A stretch of DNA of 64,000 nucleotides from Microterricola viridarii (GCF_001542775.1 NZ_CP014145.1:992001-1056000); one strand, 5' to 3'. Shown: positions 24,184-32,064, counted from the stretch's first letter. Numbers and translations are program-made. The notes: a model not told the origin generated them from the letters alone.

Positions 24184-25778
24184 TACGCGGCGGCGAACGT
24201 GATCGGAACGATGGCGTTCTCGTACTGCGAGGCCACGGCCATCGAGCCGTACAGGCTGAATGCCTCGGTCAGGTTGATCGCGCTCTGCTGCTGCAGGCGG
24301 AACGGCGCGCCGGGCTCCTCCCACGTAGTCAGGCCCTTCTGCGCGTAGAACGATGCCGTACCGGCTTCTGCGCCCGGCAGCAGCTCGAACTTGACGCTGG
24401 CAAGGTTGCCGCTGATCGTCGGAACCTCGATCGAGCCGACACGGTTAACGCCCTGCCCGCTCACGTGCATCAGGCTGTTGCCGTTGGTGTCCTCGAGGCG
24501 CATCAGGCGCTTGAAAACGTCCTTCGAGGTGAGCATGCCCGCGAGGGTGTAACCACGGTCGTCGTACAGCTCGACGCCATCCACGAGCAGATCGAGCCAG
24601 TCGTAGACCGTGGCGGCGGTCGGCAGCTCGAGCACGTCGGTGGCGAGCTTCTGGGCGTCGATGACCCGCTTGAGTTCGGCGCGCACGGCCAGCTCGGTGG
24701 CCCGGGCGTACTCGATGCCCATGGCCTCGAACATCGTCGTGAGGTACGCGGTGTTGGCGCGCTTGATGACCTGCACGCTGGCCTCGGTGTAGCCGCCGAA
24801 CGTCTCCACGTCGGTGGTGGCGGTCTTCAGCTCGATCTTGCCCTTTACGAGGGCGTCGCCCTGCTTGGCCTGCTTGCCCACGGCCACGGTGTTGCTCTTG
24901 AGCTTGGCGTACTCGAGCGTCATGCCCTCGGCCGGGAGCGGCTGCGTACCGAACAGGCTGAGTACCTTGCGCTGCTGCGCCACGAGGGCGATTGCGTCGG
25001 CAACCCATGCGTTGCGCTTGTAGTCGTCGGCGGTGGTCGAGCCGTCGTAGGCGAGGGTCGTGCCGAGGCGTGCGGCGAACTCGTGCGCGGCAGAATCGCC
25101 CTGGGCGACGGCCTGCACGAACGCGCCAAGCGTGGCGAACTGCGGGCCGCTCGAGGCGGCGGGGGTGAAGTTGGCGAGGCGCGCCTCGAGGCTGCGCTCG
25201 ATGCCCTCGACGGATGCCGCGAGGCTCTGCTCGACCTGCTCGAGGGTAAGGGTGTCGGTCACGGTATTGCTCTCCTTTGGGGTGGGGGTGGCGCGGGCGG
25301 CGGCTACGGATGTAACCCCGGCGTCTTGGTAGGCGGGGATCGCGCACAGGCTCACCTCGACCAGCTCGGCGGCGTAGACGTGATACGTGCCGGTGTTCTC
25401 GTCGTACATGTACGCGCCGGGCTCGTCGAGCACGTTGATGCCCACGCTGAGCCCGTCGCGCAGACCGTTGGCGGCCTGCTCGAGGGCCTTGTCGCCCTCG
25501 TCGCCCTCGGGCACGCTGAATGCGGCCCGGCGGGCGTCAGAGTCCAGCTCGGCGAGGAAGCCCACGGGCTGGCGCTGATCGTGGTCAATGAGCAGCTTGA
25601 CGCGGCTCAAGGGCAGGCGGGGGCGCAGCGCCCCGGCCTCGATCACGATCTTGCGGTAGTCCGTCGTGGGCACCCCGTAGGCGGTGATATCGCCCCGAAT
25701 GGTGCGCGTCTCGCGCTCGAGGGTGATGGTGGGGGCAAAGGCCTGAAACTGGATCGGGCCGGGGGTGGGGGCGGTCAT
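24183..25778 (-). CDS. capsid maturation protease - major capsid protein fusion
   Basis: 531 aa from the ATG at 25778 (ATGA overlap with the portal stop). Residues about 1-150 are an HK97-type prohead protease: GDITAYGVPTTDYRKIVIEAGAL, catalytic-type His in LLIDHDQRQPVG, and Ser in GLRDGLSVGINVLDEP. A charged linker/delta region (about 155-225; TLEQVEQSLAASVEGIERSLEARL) leads to the HK97-fold capsid (YKRNAWVADAIALVAQQRKVL, ELKTATTDVETFGGYTEASVQVIKR, YDWLDLLVDG). Single-gene protease-capsid fusions occur in small-genome actinophages. Protease and shell from one gene imply self-processing. Confidence 0.88.
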   Translation of the reverse strand: MTAPTPGPIQFQAFAPTITLERETRTIRGDITAYGVPTTDYRKIVIEAGALRPRLPLSRVKLLIDHDQRQPVGFLAELDSDARRAAFSVPEGDEGDKALEQAANGLRDGLSVGINVLDEPGAYMYDENTGTYHVYAAELVEVSLCAIPAYQDAGVTSVAAARATPTPKESNTVTDTLTLEQVEQSLAASVEGIERSLEARLANFTPAASSGPQFATLGAFVQAVAQGDSAAHEFAARLGTTLAYDGSTTADDYKRNAWVADAIALVAQQRKVLSLFGTQPLPAEGMTLEYAKLKSNTVAVGKQAKQGDALVKGKIELKTATTDVETFGGYTEASVQVIKRANTAYLTTMFEAMGIEYARATELAVRAELKRVIDAQKLATDVLELPTAATVYDWLDLLVDGVELYDDRGYTLAGMLTSKDVFKRLMRLEDTNGNSLMHVSGQGVNRVGSIEVPTISGNLASVKFELLPGAEAGTASFYAQKGLTTWEEPGAPFRLQQQSAINLTEAFSLYGSMAVASQYENAIVPITFAAA

Positions 25779-26999
25779 TTCGCGGCTGCTTTCTCGGGGT
25801 GGGGGTGCGGGTGGCGGCGGCGGCATCGATGGCGGCGCGCTGCTCGTCGGTCAGGGGCGGCAGGCCCTCGATGGCGCGCACCTCGTCGGCATCCATCCAC
25901 CCGGCTTCGATGGCAAGCCGGTGGCCCTCGTAGCGGGTTTTGGTGTCGGAGCGCAGCAGCACCTCGAGCGTGAACCGGCACGTTTGGCCTCGCGGCAGCA
26001 GCTCAGTGAATGCCTCTTCCATTTCCCGCAGCGGCTTCATCAGGGTGAACCGGGTGTACCCGATCCATTCCTGCTCGACGTTCTGATATGACTGCGAGCT
26101 GCCCGACACGGCCACGAGCAGCAGCGAGGGCGGCGCACCGATCAGGCGGGCAATGTCGAGCGTGTTGAACTCCTGCGTGGCGAGGAACTGCACGTCTTCG
26201 GGCTTGAGAGTCAGCGGCTCGTACTTGAGGCCCTTTCCGAGCACGCGCAGCCGCTCGGAGGTGTTCAGCGCGCCCTCGCGGGGCGAGCCGTCTGCGTTGC
26301 GGCCATACCAAACGTTTCGGTACTGCTCGGCCTGCCCCGGGGCTAGCTCCTGCTCGGTGGTCAGCACCCCGTCAGGGGCCTGCGCCTCACCGAGCCATTT
26401 GGCCCCATAGTCGCGCATTTCGAGGGCACCCTCGAACGTGAGGCGGGCGGCCTGCACGGGGCCGAGGCCGCGCAGCATCCCGGGCACGCGCAGCATCTTG
26501 AGGTGGCGCATTTCGCGCTTCGTGTAGTCGGTGCCGCGCCAGTGGTAGCGGATCGAGAGTTTCCCGGTGCGGGTGTCGCGGTGCTCGAACACGCCCACCT
26601 CGCGGGGTCGAGGGCGGTGACGTTGACAACCTTGTTCGAGTCCTGGGCTCCCGCTGCGGCGAACGTGCTGAGCCAAAAGGCGTTGCCGTCGACGTAAAGC
26701 GACACGACGGTGTACTCGAGGAACGCGGATCGAGTTTCTTCGAGGTCGGGCCGGGTGATGATGGCGGGCAGGCGGGGCAGCAGGCCGAGGCCGTCACGCT
26801 CGACCTTGAGGCCGAGCTGGCAGGCGGCGGTGGCGTGGATCTGCACGCCCCGGTAAAACGCGGTCAAGCTCAGCGCGGCCTCTGTGGTGAGCACGGCGGC
26901 ACGACGGGGCGGGGTGGTGCCCTCGAGGGTGGCGGCGGCGGCATCTGCGGTCAGGGTGGAGAACCCCGCCCACTTGAGAGCTGCACTGAAAATCGACAT
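25775..26999 (-). CDS. portal protein, two apparent frameshifts
   Basis: 408 aa after correction. The start MSIFSAALKWAGFSTLTADA and the segment ALSLTAFYRGVQIHATAACQ are typical of HK97-type portals. The frame breaks at TALDP; one C added to the C4 run (plus-strand G4 at 26604-26607) restores REVGVFEHRDTRTGKLSIRY. A second break near the end (plus-strand G4 25796-25799 or G5 25801-25805) is needed to finish at PTPEKAAAK-TGA, giving a clean ATGA overlap with the capsid gene. Without it the frame runs 64 codons into the capsid gene. The portal is the DNA channel and packaging motor dock. Confidence 0.82.
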
Positions 27000-27182
27000 G
27001 AGAGAAACCATGTCCGAGCGCCCGGCGCGGCCCCAAGCGGGGCAGCCGTTTGGCTGCCGCTCGGTGCCTTTGGCCGCCGTTCGGTGCCGTTCGAGGTGGC
27101 TCGCCTGTCGAGCAGATTAGAACGGGTTTTCGAGCGCGGGCAGCTGCCGGCGTTGAGCCACGCTCGAACATCCGTTCAGCGT

Positions 27183-28960
27183 TTAGCCGAGCTGCAGGGC
27201 CATCACGGGGGCAAATGGTGGATGCCGTGGCTGCTCAGGTTGGCCGCCTCGAGGGCGCTAATCGACCCCACCGAGGCCCGGCGGCCGAACACCCAAGTGC
27301 CATCCCCGGTGAAGCGCTTGGTGGCGAGCTGGGCGGCTTCCTCGAGCGCCGGGTGCGCCTTGTAGCGCCACGTCGACCCGCCGGGGCGGGTGAGGTTGGC
27401 GAACGTGTTTTGAGTCGCGGCAATCACGTCGCCGGTGCCGAAGTCGACTAGGCGCAGCTTGGCTCGCTCGGCGGCGTCGTGCAGCGAGGCAGACGGGCCG
27501 AACTTGTCGATGGCAAACGCTGCGGCGGGAAATGCGGCCTGCAGCTCGAGGAGGCGATCCAGCGCCCACGTGGTGCCCGGTGCGTGGCCCCGCTCGACCA
27601 CGCTCGTGAGGGTGCCGAGCCCGGCCAGCTCGGTCGCGGTAATCGTGGTGTCGATGCCGTCGACGCCGTGCGCAGCGCCGAAACACACCGGGCCGAGGGG
27701 CGGCTCGGGCTCGGAGTCCCGCCACAGCCCGGATGCCCACGCCTCGGCGGGAATCACGCGCTCGGTAGCCCCCGTCCGGCGGTTGCCGAACGCGCGGGCA
27801 AACTCGCCTGGACTATCCGCGTACTGCGCCGCGAACCCCTGCAGGTCGGAGAAGTCGAACAGGTGGCCCGCGCCGGGGTGCGCATCGTAGACGGCCTGCA
27901 GGTCGGTGGGGTCGACGTCCTCGGCTATGCCCCAGTCGAAAAACGCGGTGTGCGGGTCTGGCGTGCTCGAGCGGGCCTCGGCCAACAGCATGTTGAGCGC
28001 GGTCGACTCGACGGTGCCCTCGGTGGACATGAGCCAGTTCTGCGGGCGCTGCCCGGTGCGCTTGCGCCGGGTGGTCTGGGTTGGGTTGTAGCTCTGCCGC
28101 ATCAGCGAGTACTGCATGGCCGTGTGCATCCAGAGCTCATCCATGGTGGTGCGGTCTGACTGCTTGCCGTCGAGTGCACCGGCCAGCGGGGGGAACGGGC
28201 GGAACTTCGACCCGTTCAGGAACTCGAGGGCCGCCGAGCCATTCGACCGACGCGGGCGCTTGGCCAGCATCTTGATATTGGACTCCTCCCACACATCGGC
28301 CATCTCGAGGAACTTCTCTGTGGCGTGGCCGCCGGTCTGGGCGGTGTACCAAGCTCGGCGGCCCCGGCCCATCGTCATGTTCTGGATCGCGGCGGCGAGG
28401 TCGAGGGTGGTTTTACCGGCCTGCCGTTGCACGGTCACGAGCACGGTGGAATAGACGAAGATTCCGAACGAATCGACCTCGAGCGCCACGTCGCAGGTGT
28501 AGCGCTGCCATGGCAGTAGCGGCTGCCCCATTTCGGCGGCGATCGCGGCGACCTTGGGCCCGTGTGTGGCTCGGGAGTAGTTACGCGCCGTGACTTTCCG
28601 GGGGCGTGTCAAATTGGGCGGGAGCTGCGAGTGCATTGAATAGCCGTTCGAGTTCGGGGTATAGGTCGGGGTATCGCCTGCAGCGTCGACGGGCTCAAGC
28701 TGCTGCATCATCACGAACAACTGCGAGGCTTCGTTGGCGATCGCGCGGCCCTTGGCGTTGCCCTTGTCGATGCTCTGGGCGAGGGAAATGCAGAGCTGCT
28801 TGATGGCCTTGCGGGCACCCGTCGCGGGGTGGTCGGCTTCAATCTCGGCAATGGCCTCGATCGTGGCCAACTCGGTTGCACCCTTGGGCAATTCGCCCCA
28901 TTTTGGTGCCGAGCTGGCGGGGTTTTCGAGGCCCGGCAGCTCCATTTGGTCGAGCGTCAT
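27183..28960 (-). CDS. terminase large subunit
   Basis: 592 aa if one C is added in the C5 run near the stop (plus-strand G5 27207-27211), ending HHLPPVMALQLG; as read it stops at 27203 with 585 aa. ATPase domain: Walker A-like VQRQAGKTT (about residues 178-186) and Walker B RTTMDELW. Nuclease half: FGAAHGVDG (first Asp), AIDKFGP, and later Asp/Glu-containing strands. It cuts and pumps phage DNA with the portal. No separate small terminase gene is recognisable; residues 1-110 contain a helical region that could serve that role, or one of the small upstream genes does. Confidence 0.88.
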
Positions 28961-29063
28961 TCTGGGCCGTTTTCTTTTTTTATCTGGGGTTTTTTGGGGA
29001 GAGGGTGACGGTGGACGCGGGACTTCCGCCGTGTCGTGGCTAGAGAATCGGCCTCGAGCTGGC

Positions 29064-29753
29064 TCACCATTGGCGGCCCGTCGACGTGAGGGCCACGGGC
29101 GGGGCGTCGGGCTCGATCACGGGTACGCCGTAGGTCGCATACCAGCGGGCGACTTGGTGCATCATCTGCTCCGGGCGTTCGCGGCGGGCGCGCGATTCGA
29201 CTACCTCGCGGCCGGGGTCGACGGTGATGACTTGCCAGCCCATGCGCTTGTAGTCGGCTAGGTCGTCGGGCTTGGGTATGGCGTGGATCAGCCACACGGT
29301 GACGCGCTCGCGCAGGCGGGTGGCGTGGTGTACTGCGGCCGCCCTGGCCTTGATGCCGATGTGGCGCACATGCTCGGGGTAGTCGTGCGAGGCGGTGGGC
29401 GCGATCGGCATGAGCGCCCGGCATATGGCGTCCATGTCGATCTGCACGTCGTTGGGCTTGGCGTGCTCGAGCAGATAGGTGGTCTTGCCCCCTGCAGGCG
29501 GCCCGATCAGCACGACGACGGATGCGCCGTATCCGGTCATCACTTTGTTCTGTCGGCGGCTGTTGCAGCTCCTGCACGCGGGCCGGTAGTTCTCGAGCAC
29601 GTCCTCGCCGCCGTGCGAGTACGGCACGAGGTGGTCTTTCGTGGTGGCCACGCCGGTGCAGCCCTTGAGGCGCAGGTGGCACTGCAGGCCGTAGGTTGCG
29701 AGCACAAGGGCCGTCATCGCCGCCGACGCGCGGCCGCCGCGCTTGCTAGCCAT
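29064..29753 (-). CDS. HNH endonuclease fused to P-loop (polynucleotide kinase-like) domain
   Basis: 229 aa. Residues about 20-70 are an HNH module (CHLRLKGC...TKDHLVPYSHGGEDVLENYRPACRSCNSRR: two Cys pairs, DH, N, H). Residues about 78-215 are a P-loop ATPase with Walker A GPPAGGKTT, an Asp pair in QIDMDAIC, and late Arg-rich DPGREVVESRARRERP, as in bacteriophage polynucleotide kinase-like proteins. HNH proteins beside terminase assist packaging in HK97-like phages; the fused kinase suggests end processing of DNA or tRNA. The role is inferred. Confidence 0.8.
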   Translation of the reverse strand: MASKRGGRASAAMTALVLATYGLQCHLRLKGCTGVATTKDHLVPYSHGGEDVLENYRPACRSCNSRRQNKVMTGYGASVVVLIGPPAGGKTTYLLEHAKPNDVQIDMDAICRALMPIAPTASHDYPEHVRHIGIKARAAAVHHATRLRERVTVWLIHAIPKPDDLADYKRMGWQVITVDPGREVVESRARRERPEQMMHQVARWYATYGVPVIEPDAPPVALTSTGRQW

Positions 29754-29934
29754 CGTGGCTCACCGTGCGGCTCGAGAGTACCCAAGAGTGCACATCGGCC
29801 CATGCGTAGCGGATCATGCGGCCTTCCACGATGGCGCGGGGGCCGCGCTTGGCCCTGCGCAGCTTGTGCAGGCGCTCCACGGGCACCTGCAGCCACTCGG
29901 CCACTTCCTCCGGGGTAGCGAGTCGGTTAGCCAC
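29746..29934 (-). CDS. small HTH protein (excisionase/HTH_17-like)
   Basis: About 62 aa from the GTG at 29934, overlapping the stop of the upstream small gene (GTGGCTAA) and the next start. LATPEEVAEWLQVPVERLHKLRRAKRGPRAIVEGRMIRYAWADVHSWV, read in parts, is a MerR/excisionase-type winged helix with the usual R.IRYAW.DVHSW end. Candidate excisionase or early regulator. A longer start at 29958 is possible. Confidence 0.7.
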   Translation of the reverse strand: MANRLATPEEVAEWLQVPVERLHKLRRAKRGPRAIVEGRMIRYAWADVHSWVLSSRTVSHDG

Positions 29935-30064
29935 GGTTCGCCGCCTCACGGGCCGCACGGCGAGCCGCGATGGTGTCGCGTCGCTTCGTCACGAGCACGA
30001 GCAGCCAAAGCACGATCGCGACGGGCACGCCTACGCGCGGATCGATGTAGCTCAGGTCGTTCAT
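29927..30064 (-). CDS. small membrane protein, 45 aa
   Basis: ATG at 30064 (ATGA overlap with the upstream stop) to TAA at 29927. Reads MNDLSYIDPRVGVPVAIVLW, then LLVLVTKRRDTIAARRAARE: one transmembrane helix with a basic cytoplasmic tail. Tight overlaps on both sides and an ordinary hydrophobic pattern support it as a real gene. Function unknown. Confidence 0.6.
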   Translation of the reverse strand: MNDLSYIDPRVGVPVAIVLWLLVLVTKRRDTIAARRAAREAANRG

Positions 30065-30462
30065 GCGTGATTCTCCTTCGCGAGGGTGCACGCGCCGTTC
30101 AGCATGCCGTTAGCAAACGTTTCGGGGCAGTCCGGCCGCTCGTCGCGTTCGTGGGCGTGATTCGTCGGGTAGTGCGGCGTCTCGGCTGCGAGCTGGGCAG
30201 CTCGATCGGCCTGACGGCTCGAGCGCGAGGCGTGCACAGCGTCCATGTCGGCCTCGTCGTGCTTGGCGATCTGGCGGCGCGCGGCATCCGTCCAGGCATC
30301 GGCGTAGTGCGCGGCGAGCAGCGGGTCGGCGGCGATCAGCTTGGCCGCGAGCCGCACCTGAGCTGCCTCGCGGCGGCGGGTGTCCTCGGCCTCGAGCGTG
30401 AACGCGCGATCGGCTGTCCCGTCGAGGTCACGGGCGAGGTCTCGGAGCACTGCGGCGCTCAT
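30061..30462 (-). CDS. phage hypothetical protein, helical/charged
   Basis: 133 aa from the ATG at 30462. Highly helical, Ala/Arg/Asp-rich (MSAAVLRDLARDLDGTADRA...AEDTRRREAAQVRLAAKLIA), followed by a C-terminal His/Cys-containing part (THYPTNHAHERDERPDCPET-like, then GACTLAKENHA). It overlaps both neighbours by 4 bases. No recognised domain; early region of the leftward operon. Confidence 0.6.
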   Translation of the reverse strand: MSAAVLRDLARDLDGTADRAFTLEAEDTRRREAAQVRLAAKLIAADPLLAAHYADAWTDAARRQIAKHDEADMDAVHASRSSRQADRAAQLAAETPHYPTNHAHERDERPDCPETFANGMLNGACTLAKENHA

Positions 30463-30620
30463 GCGGTGGGCTCGCTCACGAGGGGGCCACCAAGGGCGGC
30501 TTCCATGGCCGAGTTCCAACTGCTGAAAGTCTCGGTGCTCTCGGCCAAGTTCGAGCTGGGCGCGGTGGCCCACCAGAGGCGGCAGCCGCAGCGGCATTTG
30601 AGTACGGCGGGCTTCTTCAT
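30459..30620 (-). CDS. small Cys-rich phage protein
   Basis: 53 aa from the ATG at 30620. MKKPAVLKCRCGCRLWWATA contains a CxCxC cluster near the N-terminus, possibly half of a zinc-binding knuckle, and the rest is low-complexity Ser/Glu. It overlaps both neighbours by 4 bases. Function unknown. Confidence 0.5.
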   Translation of the reverse strand: MKKPAVLKCRCGCRLWWATAPSSNLAESTETFSSWNSAMEAALGGPLVSEPTA

Positions 30621-30799
30621 GCGAATGCTCCAGTCAGGTTGAGGATGCCGAGGGCGATTGCCCCGGCGAGGGCGACGAGCGCGCACGTAGCGGCCATCTG
30701 TGTCGCTGTCGTAGCTGGGTTGAGGCTGGCGCGCAGCGGCGCGCGTCGCGCCCTGTGGCGGATGGGCAGCACGGCCTGTGCGCTCTCGCGGCGGCTCAC
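30617..30799 (-). CDS. small membrane protein, 60 aa
   Basis: GTG start at 30799 gives a 4-base overlap with the HTH gene stop. A basic N-terminus (SRRESAQAVLPIRHRARR) precedes one transmembrane segment (MAATCALVALAGAIALGIL). Tight packing supports it; function unknown. Confidence 0.5.
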   Translation of the reverse strand: MSRRESAQAVLPIRHRARRAPLRASLNPATTATQMAATCALVALAGAIALGILNLTGAFA

Positions 30800-31434
30800 G
30801 CGGCACGCTCTGCGGGGCAGTCGATGCACTTGCCATCGGCTCGGAAAGAATGGGGCTTGTAGAGCCAACGGGGGCAGGCGTCGGCGGCAGTCGCGCCAGC
30901 GGGTTGGTGGGTGTCGGCGGAGCCGTCCACCTCGTGCGCCTGCGCACGTTCGGGAACGTAACTTCTTTGATCGTCGTTGGTTAAGTAGTTAGTTCCCTTA
31001 GTTCCTAGTGGAACCTCAGTTGTCACCCCGTTTGTCACCCCGTGGCCGCCTGTGGAAAACTCTGTCACCCCGTGGGAAGCGCCGTTTTCCGGGGCCTCGT
31101 CGGTGTCGTCGGGTAGTGGAATCTCGGGCGGCGAGTACAGGCGCTCATAGTCGAAATTGAGGTCGTAAACCACGGGCCTGCGGTCGGCTCTGATGTGGTG
31201 TACGGCGCGCTGGTCGCCTACGCGGATAAGGTCATCGGCCAGCAGTTCGCGCAGCGCACGCTGCACGCTGCGCTTATCTACGCCTAGCTCGTTGGCGACC
31301 TCCCAGACGTTGCGCCACGCGCGTGAGCCGTCCTGGGCGGCCACGTTGGCCAGCTTGAGCAGCACGCGGGTGGCGAGGGGCTTGGCAATGTCGTAGGGCA
31401 GGCCATCCATCCACTCGGCCGCTTGCCAGCTCAT
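30796..31434 (-). CDS. helix-turn-helix protein (replication/regulation-like)
   Basis: 212 aa from the ATG at 31434. A winged HTH at about residues 15-75 (KPLATRVLLKLANVAAQDG, NVWEVANELGVDKRSVQRAL, LLADDLIRVGDQ) resembles HTH_36/plasmid-phage replication initiator N-domains. After a Gly/Thr-rich linker with repeats GVTEF/GVTNGVT, the C-terminus has CPRWLYKPHSFRADGKCIDC, a possible Cys4 zinc site. The only candidate replication protein in the prophage. Overlaps both neighbours by 4 bases. Confidence 0.68.
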   Translation of the reverse strand: MSWQAAEWMDGLPYDIAKPLATRVLLKLANVAAQDGSRAWRNVWEVANELGVDKRSVQRALRELLADDLIRVGDQRAVHHIRADRRPVVYDLNFDYERLYSPPEIPLPDDTDEAPENGASHGVTEFSTGGHGVTNGVTTEVPLGTKGTNYLTNDDQRSYVPERAQAHEVDGSADTHQPAGATAADACPRWLYKPHSFRADGKCIDCPAERAA

Positions 31435-31652
31435 GCTTTCGCCGCCGGGAGGTCGCCGAGGTCGAACACGTAGGCCGCGCCGTCGAGTCGGGCGAGCGGG
31501 GTAATCTGCCCCGTCTGGATACGGCGCACGAGCGTTGAGCGGTCGATGCCGTATCGCTCGCAGGCGACCTTTGAGCCGACGAGCTGGCCGGGCCAGATCA
31601 TCCGAGGCTGCCACGCATCGGCAGGGAATCTCTCATTGAGGGGTTTGGGCAT
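31431..31652 (-). CDS. HTH protein, Cro/excisionase-like, divergent from repressor
   Basis: 73 aa from the ATG at 31652 (a TTG at 31670 is possible, but it lies inside an operator). VACERYGIDRSTLVRRIQTG is a MerR/excisionase-type helix-turn-helix, and ITPLARLDGAAYVFDLGDLP forms the wing. First gene of the leftward early operon and divergent from the repressor, the place of Cro or Xis in compact actinophages. Its promoter overlaps the operator at 31660-31673, so repressor would shut it off. Confidence 0.72.
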   Translation of the reverse strand: MPKPLNERFPADAWQPRMIWPGQLVGSKVACERYGIDRSTLVRRIQTGQITPLARLDGAAYVFDLGDLPAAKA

Positions 31653-31659
31653 GAGGAGA

Positions 31660-31673
31660 TCATTACTCAATGA
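31660..31673. promoter_or_regulatory. repressor operator site 1
   Basis: TCATTACTCAATGA, a dyad TCATT-N4-AATGA just upstream of the leftward Cro-like gene (8 bases before its ATG). It matches the second site at 31731-31744 in all but one position of the spacer. Confidence 0.7.
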
Positions 31674-31713
31674 GAGGTCGGAAACAAACTCCCCATGCCG
31701 CGTGTCGCAATAG

Positions 31714-31744
31714 TCATTGCATTGAGCGCTTCATTACGCAATGA
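31714..31744. promoter_or_regulatory. repressor operator site 2 and half-site
   Basis: TCATTACGCAATGA at 31731-31744, an exact TCATT-N4-AATGA dyad 7 bases upstream of the repressor ATG, with an imperfect relative TCATTGCATTGA at 31714-31725. Together with site 1 they fill the 99-base divergent promoter region, as expected for immunity control and autoregulation. Confidence 0.68.
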
Positions 31745-31751
31745 TTAATGC

Positions 31752-32030
31752 ATGACTAAAACGCAGATTGTGCCGGAACGGGTGAACTTCGAGGAATTCG
31801 ACCTTGCTGACCGTATGCGGCGTACATTGCGCGTCACTGGCATCGGGGTGCAGGAGATGGCCGACTACCTCGAGGTGAGCCGTGAGAGCGTGGGAACGTG
31901 GATTAACGGTCGCATCACGCCGCGAAAGACCACGCTGATGGCGTGGGCGCTGCGCACGGGCGCGAGCTATGACTGGCTCGCTACTGGTGCAACCTCGCCT
32001 GATGGGCCCAACGGGCGACCAAGAGATTAG
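31752..32030 (+). CDS. phage immunity repressor, prophage (truncated) form
   Basis: 92 aa, XRE-type helix-turn-helix at about residues 28-82: VQEMADYLEVSRESVGTWING, then RITPRKTTLMAWALRTGASY and DWLATG, the usual end of the family's DNA-binding domain. The last codons (RPRD) lie in the attR core, and the TAG stop at 32028-32030 is formed by the core's final TA plus the host tRNA's G. In circular phage DNA the same frame continues 21 codons to an AAA terminus, giving 113 aa. So integration itself defines the short form. Leaves no SOS-cleavage domain. Divergent operators TCATT-N4-AATGA precede it. Confidence 0.85.
   Translation: MTKTQIVPERVNFEEFDLADRMRRTLRVTGIGVQEMADYLEVSRESVGTWINGRITPRKTTLMAWALRTGASYDWLATGATSPDGPNGRPRD
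32015..32029. other. attR core (15 bp)
   Basis: GCGACCAAGAGATTA, identical to the attL core at 14775-14789. Prophage sequence (repressor codons) lies left; host tRNA-Arg 5' half lies right. It overlaps the last four sense codons and two bases of the stop of the repressor. Confidence 0.88.
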
Positions 32031-32064
32031 AAGGCTCCTGCTCTATCCCCTGAGCTACGGAGGC
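32015..32064 (-). tRNA. 5' half of host tRNA-Arg(UCU), severed by the prophage
   Basis: Minus strand from 32064: acceptor 5' strand GCCTCCG, TA, D-arm GCTC..GAGC, anticodon stem GGAGC, loop CTTCTAA (anticodon TCT) and through the variable region to GGTCGC. It then runs into prophage sequence (CCGTTGGGCCC) that has no T-arm or matching acceptor strand, so the molecule is incomplete. The matching 3' half lies at 14752-14789. Confidence 0.82.

Larger units (their letters stand above)
14775..32029. mobile_element. complete temperate siphovirus-type prophage, 17.24 kb
   Basis: Bounded by 15-bp att cores inside a split tRNA-Arg gene. It contains integrase, repressor with operators, terminase, portal, protease-capsid fusion, connectors, major tail protein, tail chaperones, tape measure, minor tail proteins, two lysins, holin and small early genes. 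No replication proteins are recognisable apart from an HTH protein. The genome is small for a siphovirus and similar in size to the small actinobacteriophages of Arthrobacter and Microbacterium. All structural modules are present, so it may be inducible. The several frame breaks in it are best explained by homopolymer errors. Confidence 0.92.

Noticed and set aside
27000..27182. A small gene between terminase and portal (frame from ATG 27171)
   Set aside because: The frame is Arg/Pro-rich, enters the portal gene out of frame, and has no clean stop or overlap; not supported even allowing for one indel.
14775..32029. Insertion sequences or transposases
   Set aside because: No DDE/DEDD transposase, terminal inverted repeats or target duplications seen in the prophage or the rest of the window; the only recombinase is the tyrosine integrase.
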